Shown: positions 8,059 through 16,098 of the stretch, in pieces
How positions within the stretch are numbered: position 1 is the stretch's first letter
Layout of the letters: each line of letters starts with the position of its first letter
From: an uncultured Clostridium sp.
GTDB taxonomy: Bacteria; Bacillota_A; Clostridia; TANB77; CAG-508
DNA: 16,319 nucleotides
Assembly: GCA_951800935.1 (NCBI GenBank)
Contig: CATOLW010000005.1
Coordinates: 1-16,319, forward strand
Direction of reading: 5' to 3'
Notes under the pieces: generated by a model
The model's input: the letters and a program-made list of their open reading frames with translations, nothing else
What the model was told of the DNA's origin: nothing
Database searches by the model: none
Program-made: the position numbers and the translations under genes

Positions 8059-8732
8059 CTAAGCAAAAATAAAACGTAAAAATCCAATTAAAACAAGCAA
8101 AATACCAGAAATAACAGACCAAACATTAGCTGGCAAATGGCTTAAACCATGTAATTTTTTTCCGAAGCAAATTTCCAGTACTTAAAAAAACAAGTTGAAA
8201 AACAGAAATGAGCAAAGGAAAGACAAAAGAATTAATTCCCAAAACACTAGCACAGCTACCAATACAAAAACAATCTAAAGAAAGAGCAAATCCTAAGAAA
8301 AGAGCTTCTTTACCATCAATAGAATTAGAAGCATCCAAATCAGAAGAAGTAGGATTTTTAATAATCTTTATTGTAATACCTAAAAAATCAATAAAAAAGC
8401 TATATATTTTTTCATCATAATCATAAATTAAATCAGATGTAGATAAGTTACAATCAGAATTTGAAGAATCCTTTCGAATGGCCTGAAAGCATACAAAAAT
8501 ACCCATTCCAATTAAAATTAAATTTCCGAGCAATTCCAAGCCAGAAATCAGAAAAGATATTTTTTAACATATCACCAAACCATATAGATAAAGTAGACAT
8601 GATAAAAGAAATAACAAATAAAACTACTTTTGCTAAACCTGAAATGCTAGTACCTTTTATTCCATATGTAATGCCAATTCCTAGTGAATCAATACTACTA
8701 GAAAGTGCAAGGGCAAAAGAATTAAGTAACAT
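8059..8732 (-). CDS. ytaF: sporulation membrane protein YtaF (MntP-like fold), two +1 shifts at CGG
   Basis: YtaF belongs to the MntP-like small membrane protein family and is tied to spore formation in Bacillus; its transported substrate is not established. The start ATG at 8732 has AGGAGGTG nine bases upstream. Two +1 shifts at minus-strand CGG codons (8528-8526 and 8164-8162) give a continuous 223-residue protein, near the usual 210. The two halves repeat the fold, with acidic motifs in helices SSSIDSLGIGI (11-21) and LSLDCFCIGS. The loop between them has IKNPTSSDLDASNSIDGKEA, the YtaF hallmark that separates it from true MntP. After shift 1: GNLILIGMGIFV. After shift 2: GKKLHGLSHLPANVWSVISG and a last helix ending FLRFIFA. 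Without the shifts the product would end after a few residues of wrong frame. It is convergent with the pilin-like gene and divergent from the Ca-ATPase. Confidence 0.88.
8162..8164 (-). other. CGG +1 frameshift site 7 (ytaF codon 190)
   Basis: On the minus strand, in the frame set by site 6, the sequence is GGA AAT TTG CTT CGG AAA AAA. Skipping the C gives GNLLGKKLHGLS and then a complete last transmembrane helix ending at TAG 8059. Unshifted, the protein ends at KKITWFKPFAS with that helix missing. Confidence 0.85.
8526..8528 (-). other. CGG +1 frameshift site 6 (ytaF codon 69)
   Basis: On the minus strand the frame reads CTT GGA ATT GCT CGG AAA TTT. Skipping the C gives WLGIAGNLILIGMGIF, a normal glycine-rich transmembrane helix. 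Unshifted reading gives a polar, tryptophan-containing tail and then a stop. Confidence 0.87.
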
Positions 8733-8833
8733 AAAAACACCTCCTAAAAGTATAATATGTCGAAAAAAGAAAGTTGTTATCACTATTTTTTTGTAATAAA
8801 CCAAGTACAAGCCACATAAAATTTAAAAGGGAG

Positions 8834-8949
8834 CAGGGGACGTTCCTTAAAATCCCTGTTTTAAGGATTTGGGGACAGCCCTTTAATAATAGATTGAAAA
8901 AGGAGTGTCCCCTATTCCCTGAAAGTGGGATTTTAAGGAACGTCCCCTG
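8834..8949. repeat. pair of inverted REP-like units (BIME-type element)
   Basis: Arms 8834-8856 and 8927-8949 are a perfect 23-bp inverted repeat beginning CAGGGGACGTTCC. Each arm is part of a 42-base unit (8836-8877 on plus, 8906-8947 on minus) that starts GGGGACG and ends GGGGACA, so the two ends of each unit also resemble each other. Within the first unit TCCTTAAAA and TTTTAAGGA can form an alternative hairpin. Weaker similarity (AAGGGA) extends outside the arms. This is the form of REP pairs mobilised by IS200-like REP-associated transposases; none is in the window. It sits between the divergent ytaF and Ca-ATPase genes, in the leader or promoter region of the ATPase. Confidence 0.75.
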
Positions 8950-8983
8950 AATCCCTTCTAAAAAATACAAAGGAGAGAATGTT

Positions 8984-11588
8984 ATGTGGGAAACATTAAG
9001 AAAAGAGGAAGTTTTAAGAAAGTTAGGAACAGACATTAGGCATGGAATAACGCAAGAAGAAGCAAAAGAAAGACAGCAAAAATATGGTAAAAACAGATTA
9101 AAGGACAAGCCGAAGGAAAGTTTATTGGTAAGATTTATCAAGCAATTTAATGATTTCATGATTATCATTTTAATCATAGCTTCTGTTATTTCAGCAATTG
9201 TGTCTAATTTACAAGGAGAAAATGACTACGTTGATTCCATTATTATTATAGCTATTGTAGTTTTAAATGCTATCATGGGAGTTGTACAAGAAGCTAAAGC
9301 AGAAAAATCAATTGAGGCACTTCAGGAAATGACACCACTAAAAGCAAAAGTAACAAGAGAAGGAATTACCAAGGAAATAAATGCACAAGAACTAGTGCCA
9401 GGAGATATCATCACATTAGAAGCAGGAAACTATGTACCAGCAGATAGTAGAATTGTGGAAAGTTTTAACTTGAAAATAGAAGAATCTAGTTTAACAGGAG
9501 AAACAGAACCTACTTTAAAAGAAGCAGAAAAAATTTGTAAACCTAATATTGCTATTCGGAGATATGAATAATATGGCGTTTATGGCAAGTATTGTGGTAA
9601 ATGGACATGGAAAAGCCATTGTAACAGAAACAGGAATGAATACAAAAGTAGGAAAAATAGCAAACATGATAATCGAAGATACAGCCCCTGAGACACCAAT
9701 TCAAAAGAAATTAGGACAAGTAGGAAAAATACTAGGAATGGTATGTTTAGCAATTTGTTTTATTATTTTTGTAATAGGGCTTATCAAAAAGATTGATCCA
9801 ATTGAAATGTTTATGACTTCTGTAGGGCTTGCGGTAGCAGCTATTCCAGAGGGATTGCCAGCCATTGTAACCATTATGCTCTCCATAGGAGTTACCAAAA
9901 TGGCAAAGAAAAACAGTATTATAAGAAAATTACCAGCAGTTGAAACTTTAGGTAGTTCCTCTGTTATTTGTTCAGACAAAACAGGAACATTAACAAAAAA
10001 TCAAATGAAAGTAGTAGAAATCAATAGTAAAGATATAAATTTAAGTATAGAACTTGCTTGCATGTGCACAGATTGCCATATTTTATATCAAGACGGAAAA
10101 ATGCAAGCAACAGGAGAAGCAACAGAAGTGGCTATTGTCAATCAAGCCTTAGAAAATGAAAAAAACAAGAATGAATTAGAACAAGCTATGCCAAGAGTTA
10201 GTGAAATTCCATTCGATTCGAATCGAAAAATGATGACAACCATTCATAAAAGAGGAAATAAATATCGAGTCATCACAAAAGGAGCACCAGATATCTTACT
10301 AGAAAGATGTCATTTTACATCTACTACAGAAAAAACACAAATTCAGAAAGAAAATGAAAAAATGGCAGGAAAAGCATTAAGAGTGATAGCAGTGGGATAC
10401 AAAGATTTAGATTTTTTGCCACAAAAAATAGACAGCAATACAATTGAAAACAATCTAAATTTTATCGGACTAATTGGTATGATAGATCCACCAAGGGAGG
10501 GCGTAAAAGAAGCAGTAAAAACTTGCAAAAAAGCAGGAATAAAAACGGTTATGATTACAGGAGACCATCTAACAACAGCAAAAGCAATTGCCAAAGAACT
10601 AAATATATTAGGTACCCATGATAAAGCAATTACTGGTCAAGAACTAGATAAAATGTCACAAAATCAACTAGAAAAAATCATAAAGGAATATGCTGTATTT
10701 GCAAGAGTTAGTCCAGAGCATAAAGTAAGAATAGTAAAAGCTTGGCAAAAAACAGGAGCAGTGGTAGCTATGACAGGAGATGGTGTAAATGATAGCCCAG
10801 CACTAAAAAATGCAGACATTGGAATTGCCATGGGAAAAAATGGAACCGATGTTGCTAAAAATGCAGCAGATATGATTTTAGCAGATGATAATTTTGTAAC
10901 GATTGTAGAAGCAGTAAAACAAGGAAGAAGCATTTATGATAATATCAAAAAAGCAATCCATTTCTTAATTGCCACGAACATAGGTGAAATTGTAACTATA
11001 TTTATGGGACTAGTATTAGGATTAAAATCACCGTTACTTGCGATTCAATTATTATGGATTAATTTAGTAACCGACTCTTTACCAGCAATTGCCATTGGAT
11101 TAGAACCACCAGATAAAGAAATCATGAACCGAAAACCAGTATCCAGTCAAAAAGGAATTTTTTCAGATGGTTTATGGAGCAAAATCATAGCAGAAGGAAT
11201 TATGATTGGAATGTTAACATTAGTTGCCTTTAGTTTAGGAAATAAGTTCTTTGGACTAGAAGTGGGAAGAACAATGGCTTTTCTATCTATGGGGTTATTA
11301 GAACTTGTCCACAGCTTTAATATAAAAAGTGAACAATCTATCTTTAAGATAGGAATTTTTGAAAATAAATTCTTAGTAGGTAGCTTTATAGTAGGTAGCA
11401 TTATACAAGTATCAGTAGTACTAATACCAACTTTAGCAGAAATTTTTAAACTAGTTCCATTAAATCAAACACAATGGTTGATTACTATTTTTATTTCATT
11501 CTTACCAATTCCAATTATGGAACTACAAAAGAAATTAAATGAGGTAAAATATGGAAAAAGGATTTATCATGAAAAAGCAAAAGTATAA
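8984..11588 (+). CDS. calcium-type cation-transporting P-type ATPase, one +1 shift at CGG
   Basis: A P2-type ATPase of the SERCA/PMCA-like bacterial group, which exports Ca2+ (or a related divalent cation) across the cell membrane at the cost of ATP. With a +1 shift at CGG 9557 it is 867 residues, the usual size. In order: cation ATPase N-terminal domain (1-60), two membrane helices, actuator loop with TGET at 171-174, then after the shift GDMNNMAFMA and ETGMNTKVGKIA, ion-site helix PEGLPA at 288-293, phosphorylation site Asp331 in CSDKTGTLTKNQ, KGAPD at 432-436, TGDHLTTA from 525, GDGVND at 598-603, and a C-terminal membrane domain with WINLVTDSLPA. The start ATG follows AAAGGAGAG. Without the shift a 195-residue stub lacking the catalytic aspartate would result. 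A terminator follows. Ca2+ is the most likely substrate by sequence type, not shown directly. Confidence 0.92.
9557..9559 (+). other. CGG +1 frameshift site 8 (Ca-ATPase codon 192)
   Basis: The frame reads AAT ATT GCT ATT CGG AGA TAT GAA TAA. Skipping the C gives NIAIGDMNNMAFMAS, and most P2 ATPases have a G-D-x-x-N-M segment at this place in the actuator domain, so the glycine is the expected residue. Confidence 0.9.
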
Positions 11589-11598
11589 TTTAATAAAG

Positions 11599-11635
11599 AA
11601 AAGATACACTGTGTAATTAACAGTGTATCCTTTTA
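11599..11635 (+). terminator. intrinsic terminator after the Ca-ATPase gene
   Basis: GATACACTGT (11603-11612) pairs with ACAGTGTATC (11620-11629) around a 7-base loop, followed by CTTTTA. It starts 15 bases after the stop codon. Confidence 0.8.
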
Positions 11636-11663
11636 TAGTAATGTAATAATTTTTATTAGTAAA

Positions 11664-11692
11664 TTGACTTTTAATAAGAAAAAAGATAGAAT
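11664..11692 (+). promoter_or_regulatory. sigma-A type promoter of the GLUG pilin-like gene
   Basis: TTGACT at 11664-11669, a 17-base spacer and TAGAAT at 11687-11692, about 68 bases before the ATG at 11761. Confidence 0.6.
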
Positions 11693-11760
11693 AATTTTAA
11701 TAATACAACAAAGGTATTATACATAAAAATAAATAATAAACAAAAGAAAGGGAAAACAAA

Positions 11761-13534
11761 ATGAAGAAAAAAATTTTAAAGGATCGAAAGAAGATAGAAG
11801 GAATTACACTGATAGCCTTAGTGATTACAATTATTGTATTGTTAATTTTAGCAGGAGTAAGTATTGCAACCTTAACAGGAGATAATGGAATTCTTCGGAA
11901 AAGCAACCACATCAAAAGAAACAACCGCAGAAGCTACTGCGAGAGAAAAGTTAGAATTGGTATTAACCGAATTAAGTATGGATAAACAAACTGATTCAGA
12001 CTATGATGAAGAAGGTTATATCAATAATCGAGTACAAGACAGAGGAATGCTTGTAGTAGGAGATATTGTAACAGTAGATGGATGGCAATTTACAATTGAT
12101 AGAAGCGTACCAAAAATAGGAGAAAGAATTGGGAAGGGTGAGCAAAATGAGCAAATAGAAATCAATATGAGTGTGATTCCCAATAAAGATTATTCGAAAG
12201 CAACAGTAACCATTGAAATTACTTATGAAAAAGAAATAAAGAGTATTTTATTTAATGGAGAAGAATTAACCATACCTAGTAAGCAAGACGGAAAATATAC
12301 AGTAACAGCACAAGTAAGTGAAAACGGAAATTATACAGTAGTAGTAAAAGACAAAGAAGATAAATTTAATTACAAAAACATACAAGTAACTCAATTAACA
12401 GAAGATATGGATATTTGGAATAAAGAAGACATGGAAACCTTTCGAAATAAAGTAAATGAAGGAAGAACTTTTGAAGGAAAAAAGATACATGTAAAAGCTG
12501 ACATTGACTTAGAAAATAGTCAATGGATGTCAATCGGAACAGAAACGACAATCTTTAAGGGAGAATTTGATGGAGAAAACCATACAATAAATGGTTTATA
12601 TATTAATAAACAAGAAGAAAATTTAGGATTATTTAAAGCCAATGAGGGAACGATAAAAAACATAACTGTAAAAGGTGAAATAACAGGAAATGGACAAAAT
12701 ATAGCAGGAATTTGTGCTAAAAATTATGGTGTAATTGAAAATGCTACTAATTATGCTAATATTACGAATCAAACAACAAATGGAATTAAAGCAGCAGGAA
12801 TTGTAGGAGTATTAACAGGAAATAAGAAAGCAACCGTTATCAATTGTAATAATTATGGAGAAATTAATACAACCGAACATGCAGGAGGAATTGTAGGACA
12901 TGCTGAAGCAGAAGGTTATATAATAGATTCTTGCCATAATTACGGAAAAGTAATAACACAAGGGAAAGCAGGAGGAATTCTAGGAAGTATGGGAGTTGAT
13001 GATACGCAAACTTATACCTCTCAAATAGATAAATGTATAAACAGTGGTTATGTACATGCAAAAGGAAATGGAGGAAATCCAGTCTGTGGAGGTATTATGG
13101 GATCAATTCAAGTAGGGGAAAGTATTGTTATAAGTAATTGTTATAATACAGGAGAAATTGCTAGTACTGCATACGAAGCTGGGAGCATATATCATGGTGT
13201 AGGAGGAATTTTAGGAGTATGCTATAATAATGCAACAGCAACTACTACAAAATCAAAAGCAACCATTAGTAATAGTTACAATAGAGGAAATATTAAAAAT
13301 AGTTATAGTAGTAATAATGCAGGCCAAATTATAGGAAAAGATGATTGTGGTAATCGAAATATTACTAAATGTTATTATTTAAATACAGTTCAAGGAAGTA
13401 ATACGAATGGCGGAATAGCATTAGGAGCAGTTACATTAAAAGGATATGCTAATACACTAGGAACAGCTTTTACAGCAGATACAGAAAATATCAATGAAGG
13501 GTATCCAATACTTAAATGGCAAATAGGAGAATAG
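11761..13534 (+). CDS. pilin-like surface protein with GLUG repeats, one +1 shift at CGG
   Basis: The N-terminus has a prepilin-type leader (about 14 charged residues, then GITLIALVITIIVLLILAG and SIATLTGDNGIL) closely related to the pilin-like protein at 7095. With a +1 shift at CGG 11896 it continues as GKATTSKETTAEATAREKLE, the usual start of the pilin alpha helix, giving 590 residues. Middle part: a beta domain with repeated extracellular-type motifs. Residues about 270-560 hold many copies of a GLUG/filamentous-haemagglutinin-like repeat (AGGIVGHAEAEGYI, AGGILGSMG, CYNTGEIAS, SYNRGNIKN), a right-handed beta-helix pattern of secreted adhesins. So it is probably exported, anchored by the pilin helix and exposed on the cell surface. 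The start follows AAAGGGAAAAC. Without the shift a 74-residue peptide with the leader and a basic tail would be made. Its binding target is unknown. Confidence 0.85.
11896..11898 (+). other. CGG +1 frameshift site 9 (GLUG pilin-like gene codon 46)
   Basis: The frame reads AAT GGA ATT CTT CGG AAA AGC. Skipping the C gives GDNGILGKATTSKE. The paralogue at 7095 has GENGLLTKATKAKE at the same place with no extra base, which fixes the expected reading frame from within the window. Confidence 0.9.
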
Positions 13535-13552
13535 AAAATGAAATAGTAAAAC

Positions 13553-13597
13553 AAAGATGTAGTTTTGAAGAAGAATGGCAAAAACTACATCTTTTAA
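13553..13597 (+). terminator. intrinsic terminator after the GLUG pilin-like gene
   Basis: AAAGATGTAGTTTT (13553-13566) pairs with AAAACTACATCTTT (about 13580-13593), followed by a T-rich tail. It lies 19 bases after the stop codon. Confidence 0.85.
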
Positions 13598-13614
13598 CTT
13601 TAAGAAAAAATTAA

Positions 13615-13643
13615 TTGACATAGCAATTACAAAGTCATATAAT
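13615..13643 (+). promoter_or_regulatory. consensus sigma-A promoter of the second P-type ATPase
   Basis: A perfect TTGACA (13615-13620), a 17-base spacer and a perfect TATAAT (13638-13643), 41 bases before the ATG. This is the best promoter in the window and predicts strong constitutive expression unless repressed. Confidence 0.85.
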
Positions 13644-13684
13644 TTACCATAAAGAAAAAAGAAAGGAAGAAAAAGGAGCTAAAC

Positions 13685-16006
13685 ATGGAACAAGGATTGA
13701 CAGTCGAAGAAGTACACAAAAGACAAGAAAAAGGACAAGTGAATTTCGATACTAGTGTACCAACCAAAAGTATCAAAGAAATCATAAAACAAAACTTTTT
13801 GACACTATTTAATTTAATCAATTTACTATTAGGAATAGCCATTTTTCTAGTAGGCTCTTACAAAAACATGTTATTCTTAGGAATTATTATCCTAAATACT
13901 GCCATTAGTACCATACAAGAAATCCATTCCAAAAGAATAGTAGACAAGCTTTCTATTTTAGCAAGCAACAAAATAAAAGTTATTCGAGATGGAAACAAGC
14001 AAGAAATATCTATTTATGAATTAGTATTAGATGATATCATAGTACTAAGTACAGGTAGCCAAATACCAACAGACAGTAAAATATTAGAAGGACAAGTACA
14101 AGTCAATGAAGCCTTTATCACAGGAGAACCAGATAGCATTTATAAAAAAGAAGAAGATATACTACTTTCAGGAAGTTATATTGTAAGCGGAACATGCCTT
14201 GCAAAAGTAGAGCATATAGGAGAAGAAAATTACACAGCTAAAATTTCTAAAGGAGCCAAATATGTAAAAAAAGTAAACTCTGAAATAATGAGTTCGTTAA
14301 ATAAAGTTATCAAATTTTTGACATTTGCTATTATTCCAATTGGAATAGGATTATTTTATGCACAATTACAAGTAGAAGAAAATACGTTTCAAACAGCAGT
14401 TGTCAAAACAGTAGCAGCCATCATTGGAATGATACCAGAAGGCTTAGTGTTGTTAACCAGTACAGTGTTAGCAGTAAGTGTTATTAGACTTTCAAAAGTA
14501 AAAGTATTAGTACAAGAATTATATTGCATTGAAACACTAGCAAGAGTAGATACTTTAGCCTTAGATAAAACAGGAACCCTTACAGAAGGAACCATGGAAG
14601 TAAAAGATTTTATACCAATTAATCGAAACAAAGAAGAAATGTATCAAGTATTAGCCAATATAGCCAAAGCTTCTGAAGATGATAACTTTACGATAAAAGC
14701 CATTAGGAACTATTTTACAAAAATAGAAAAACAATGGGAAGTAACAAAGAAAATTGCCTTTTCATCACAAACCAAGTGGTCTGGATTTACTTTTAAAAAT
14801 CAAGGGACCTACCTTTTAGGAGCACCAGAAATTTTATTCAAAGAAACAGAAGAAAAATATGCCAAAGATTACAGAGTATTAGCAGTTGCTCATACTAATA
14901 AAGACATAGAAAACAATCAATTACCAGAAGAGATAGATCTAGTGGGATATGTACTTATCTTAGATAAGATTAGAAAAGAAGCGAAACAGACTCTAAAATA
15001 TTTTGAAAAACAGGGAGTTAGCGTTAAAATTATTTCAGGTGATAACCCAATTACTGTTTCCAAAATTGCCAAGCAAGTAGGTGTAAAAAAATATAATCAA
15101 TACATTGACATGTCTAACCTAAAAAAAGAAGAAACAATAGAAGAAATAGCTTTAAAATATACTGTTTTTGGGAGAGTTTCACCAACACAGAAAAAAGAAT
15201 TAGTAGAAGCTTTGCAAAAACAAGGAAAAACAGTAGCTATGACAGGAGATGGTGTAAACGATGTATTAGCCTTAAAAACAGCAGATTGTAGTGTGGCGAT
15301 GGCAAATGGAAGTGATGCGACAAAAGCAGTATCACAATTAATTTTACTAGATTCTAATTTTGCTTCTATGCCAAAAGTCGTACTAGAAGGAAGAAGAACC
15401 ATTAATAATATTCAACGTTCAGCTTCTCTATTTTTAGTAAAAACCATTTATTCTGGTTTATTAGCAGTTATGTTTTTGATTTTAGGAGAAGCCTATCCAT
15501 TTGTACCAATACAAATGAGCCTAATTAGTACAATTACCATAGGTTTGCCATCTTTTTTATTAGCATTAGAGCCGAATAAAGAAAAAATAAAAGGTGAATT
15601 CTTAAAAAATGTTATCATACGAGCTTTACCAACAGGACTAGCTGTTGTTTTAAACATATTTGTTTTAGCAATCTTAAATAAAAAAGAAATGATAACACAA
15701 GAACAATACTCAAGTTTATGTGTGATTGGAACAGGAATTTGTGGAATTATCTTATTATTTACATTAGCAAAAGCAAGAAAAAAGGAAGATACTAAATTAC
15801 CATTTTCCATTTTTCGCTTGTCATTAGCAAGTCTAATTACACTATTATTTATAGTAGGCTTAACAACTTTTAATTGGTGGTTTAACATTACAAGATTAGA
15901 ACCAATTTTAACTATCATTATAAAAATCATATTACTTTCTACTTTTAATTTTGCGGTATTAACAATAATAATGCAAAAGATAGTATTTAAAAGTGAAAAA
16001 ACGTAG
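13685..16006 (+). CDS. cation-translocating P-type ATPase (CtpE-like), no shift needed
   Basis: A single unbroken frame of 773 residues with its own strong promoter, AAAGGAG site and terminator. Motifs in order: TGEP at 146-149 in the actuator domain, PEGLVLLTS from 251 in the ion-binding helix, phosphorylation site Asp294 in LALDKTGTLTEG, LLGAPE from 378, SGDNPITVSKIA from 451, FGRVSPTQK from 495, GDGVNDVLALK from 521, then about six C-terminal membrane helices. It lacks the longer nucleotide-binding domain and N-terminal extension of the Ca-ATPase at 8984. The PEGL-V-L-TS signature fits the CtpE-like group, linked to Ca2+ uptake in mycobacteria; the ion here is not certain. It contains no in-frame CGG and so serves as an internal control for the frameshift rule. 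The stop codon lies within the terminator stem. Confidence 0.9.
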   Translation: MEQGLTVEEVHKRQEKGQVNFDTSVPTKSIKEIIKQNFLTLFNLINLLLGIAIFLVGSYKNMLFLGIIILNTAISTIQEIHSKRIVDKLSILASNKIKVIRDGNKQEISIYELVLDDIIVLSTGSQIPTDSKILEGQVQVNEAFITGEPDSIYKKEEDILLSGSYIVSGTCLAKVEHIGEENYTAKISKGAKYVKKVNSEIMSSLNKVIKFLTFAIIPIGIGLFYAQLQVEENTFQTAVVKTVAAIIGMIPEGLVLLTSTVLAVSVIRLSKVKVLVQELYCIETLARVDTLALDKTGTLTEGTMEVKDFIPINRNKEEMYQVLANIAKASEDDNFTIKAIRNYFTKIEKQWEVTKKIAFSSQTKWSGFTFKNQGTYLLGAPEILFKETEEKYAKDYRVLAVAHTNKDIENNQLPEEIDLVGYVLILDKIRKEAKQTLKYFEKQGVSVKIISGDNPITVSKIAKQVGVKKYNQYIDMSNLKKEETIEEIALKYTVFGRVSPTQKKELVEALQKQGKTVAMTGDGVNDVLALKTADCSVAMANGSDATKAVSQLILLDSNFASMPKVVLEGRRTINNIQRSASLFLVKTIYSGLLAVMFLILGEAYPFVPIQMSLISTITIGLPSFLLALEPNKEKIKGEFLKNVIIRALPTGLAVVLNIFVLAILNKKEMITQEQYSSLCVIGTGICGIILLFTLAKARKKEDTKLPFSIFRLSLASLITLLFIVGLTTFNWWFNITRLEPILTIIIKIILLSTFNFAVLTIIMQKIVFKSEKT

Positions 16007-16034
16007 AAATCCAAGCTCGGAAACTACGTTTTTT
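15996..16034 (+). terminator. intrinsic terminator overlapping the ATPase stop codon
   Basis: AAAAAACGTAG (15996-16006, containing the TAG stop) pairs with CTACGTTTTTT (16024-16034), an 11-bp stem followed by more T residues. Confidence 0.85.
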
Positions 16035-16046
16035 ATTTTTAAATGG

Positions 16047-16075
16047 TTGCAAGAAAAATAAAACCATGATAAAAT
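16047..16075 (+). promoter_or_regulatory. sigma-A type promoter of the IspF-like gene
   Basis: TTGCAA at 16047-16052, a 17-base spacer and TAAAAT at 16070-16075, 23 bases before the ATG at 16099. Confidence 0.65.
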
Positions 16076-16098
16076 AGCAAACACAAGGAGGAGAAATC

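Noticed and set aside
723..11898. The nine frame breaks as ordinary sequencing or assembly errors
   Set aside because: They all have the same sequence and phase, lie on both strands, are not in homopolymers, and coincide with a complete absence of CGG arginine codons. An error model would need to know the reading frame. I still list raw-read checking as the decisive test.
723..11898. CGG reassigned to another amino acid without frameshift
   Set aside because: Known CGG reassignments keep the triplet frame. Here the frame after CGG runs into stops within a few to a few dozen codons, and homology continues only in the +1 frame.
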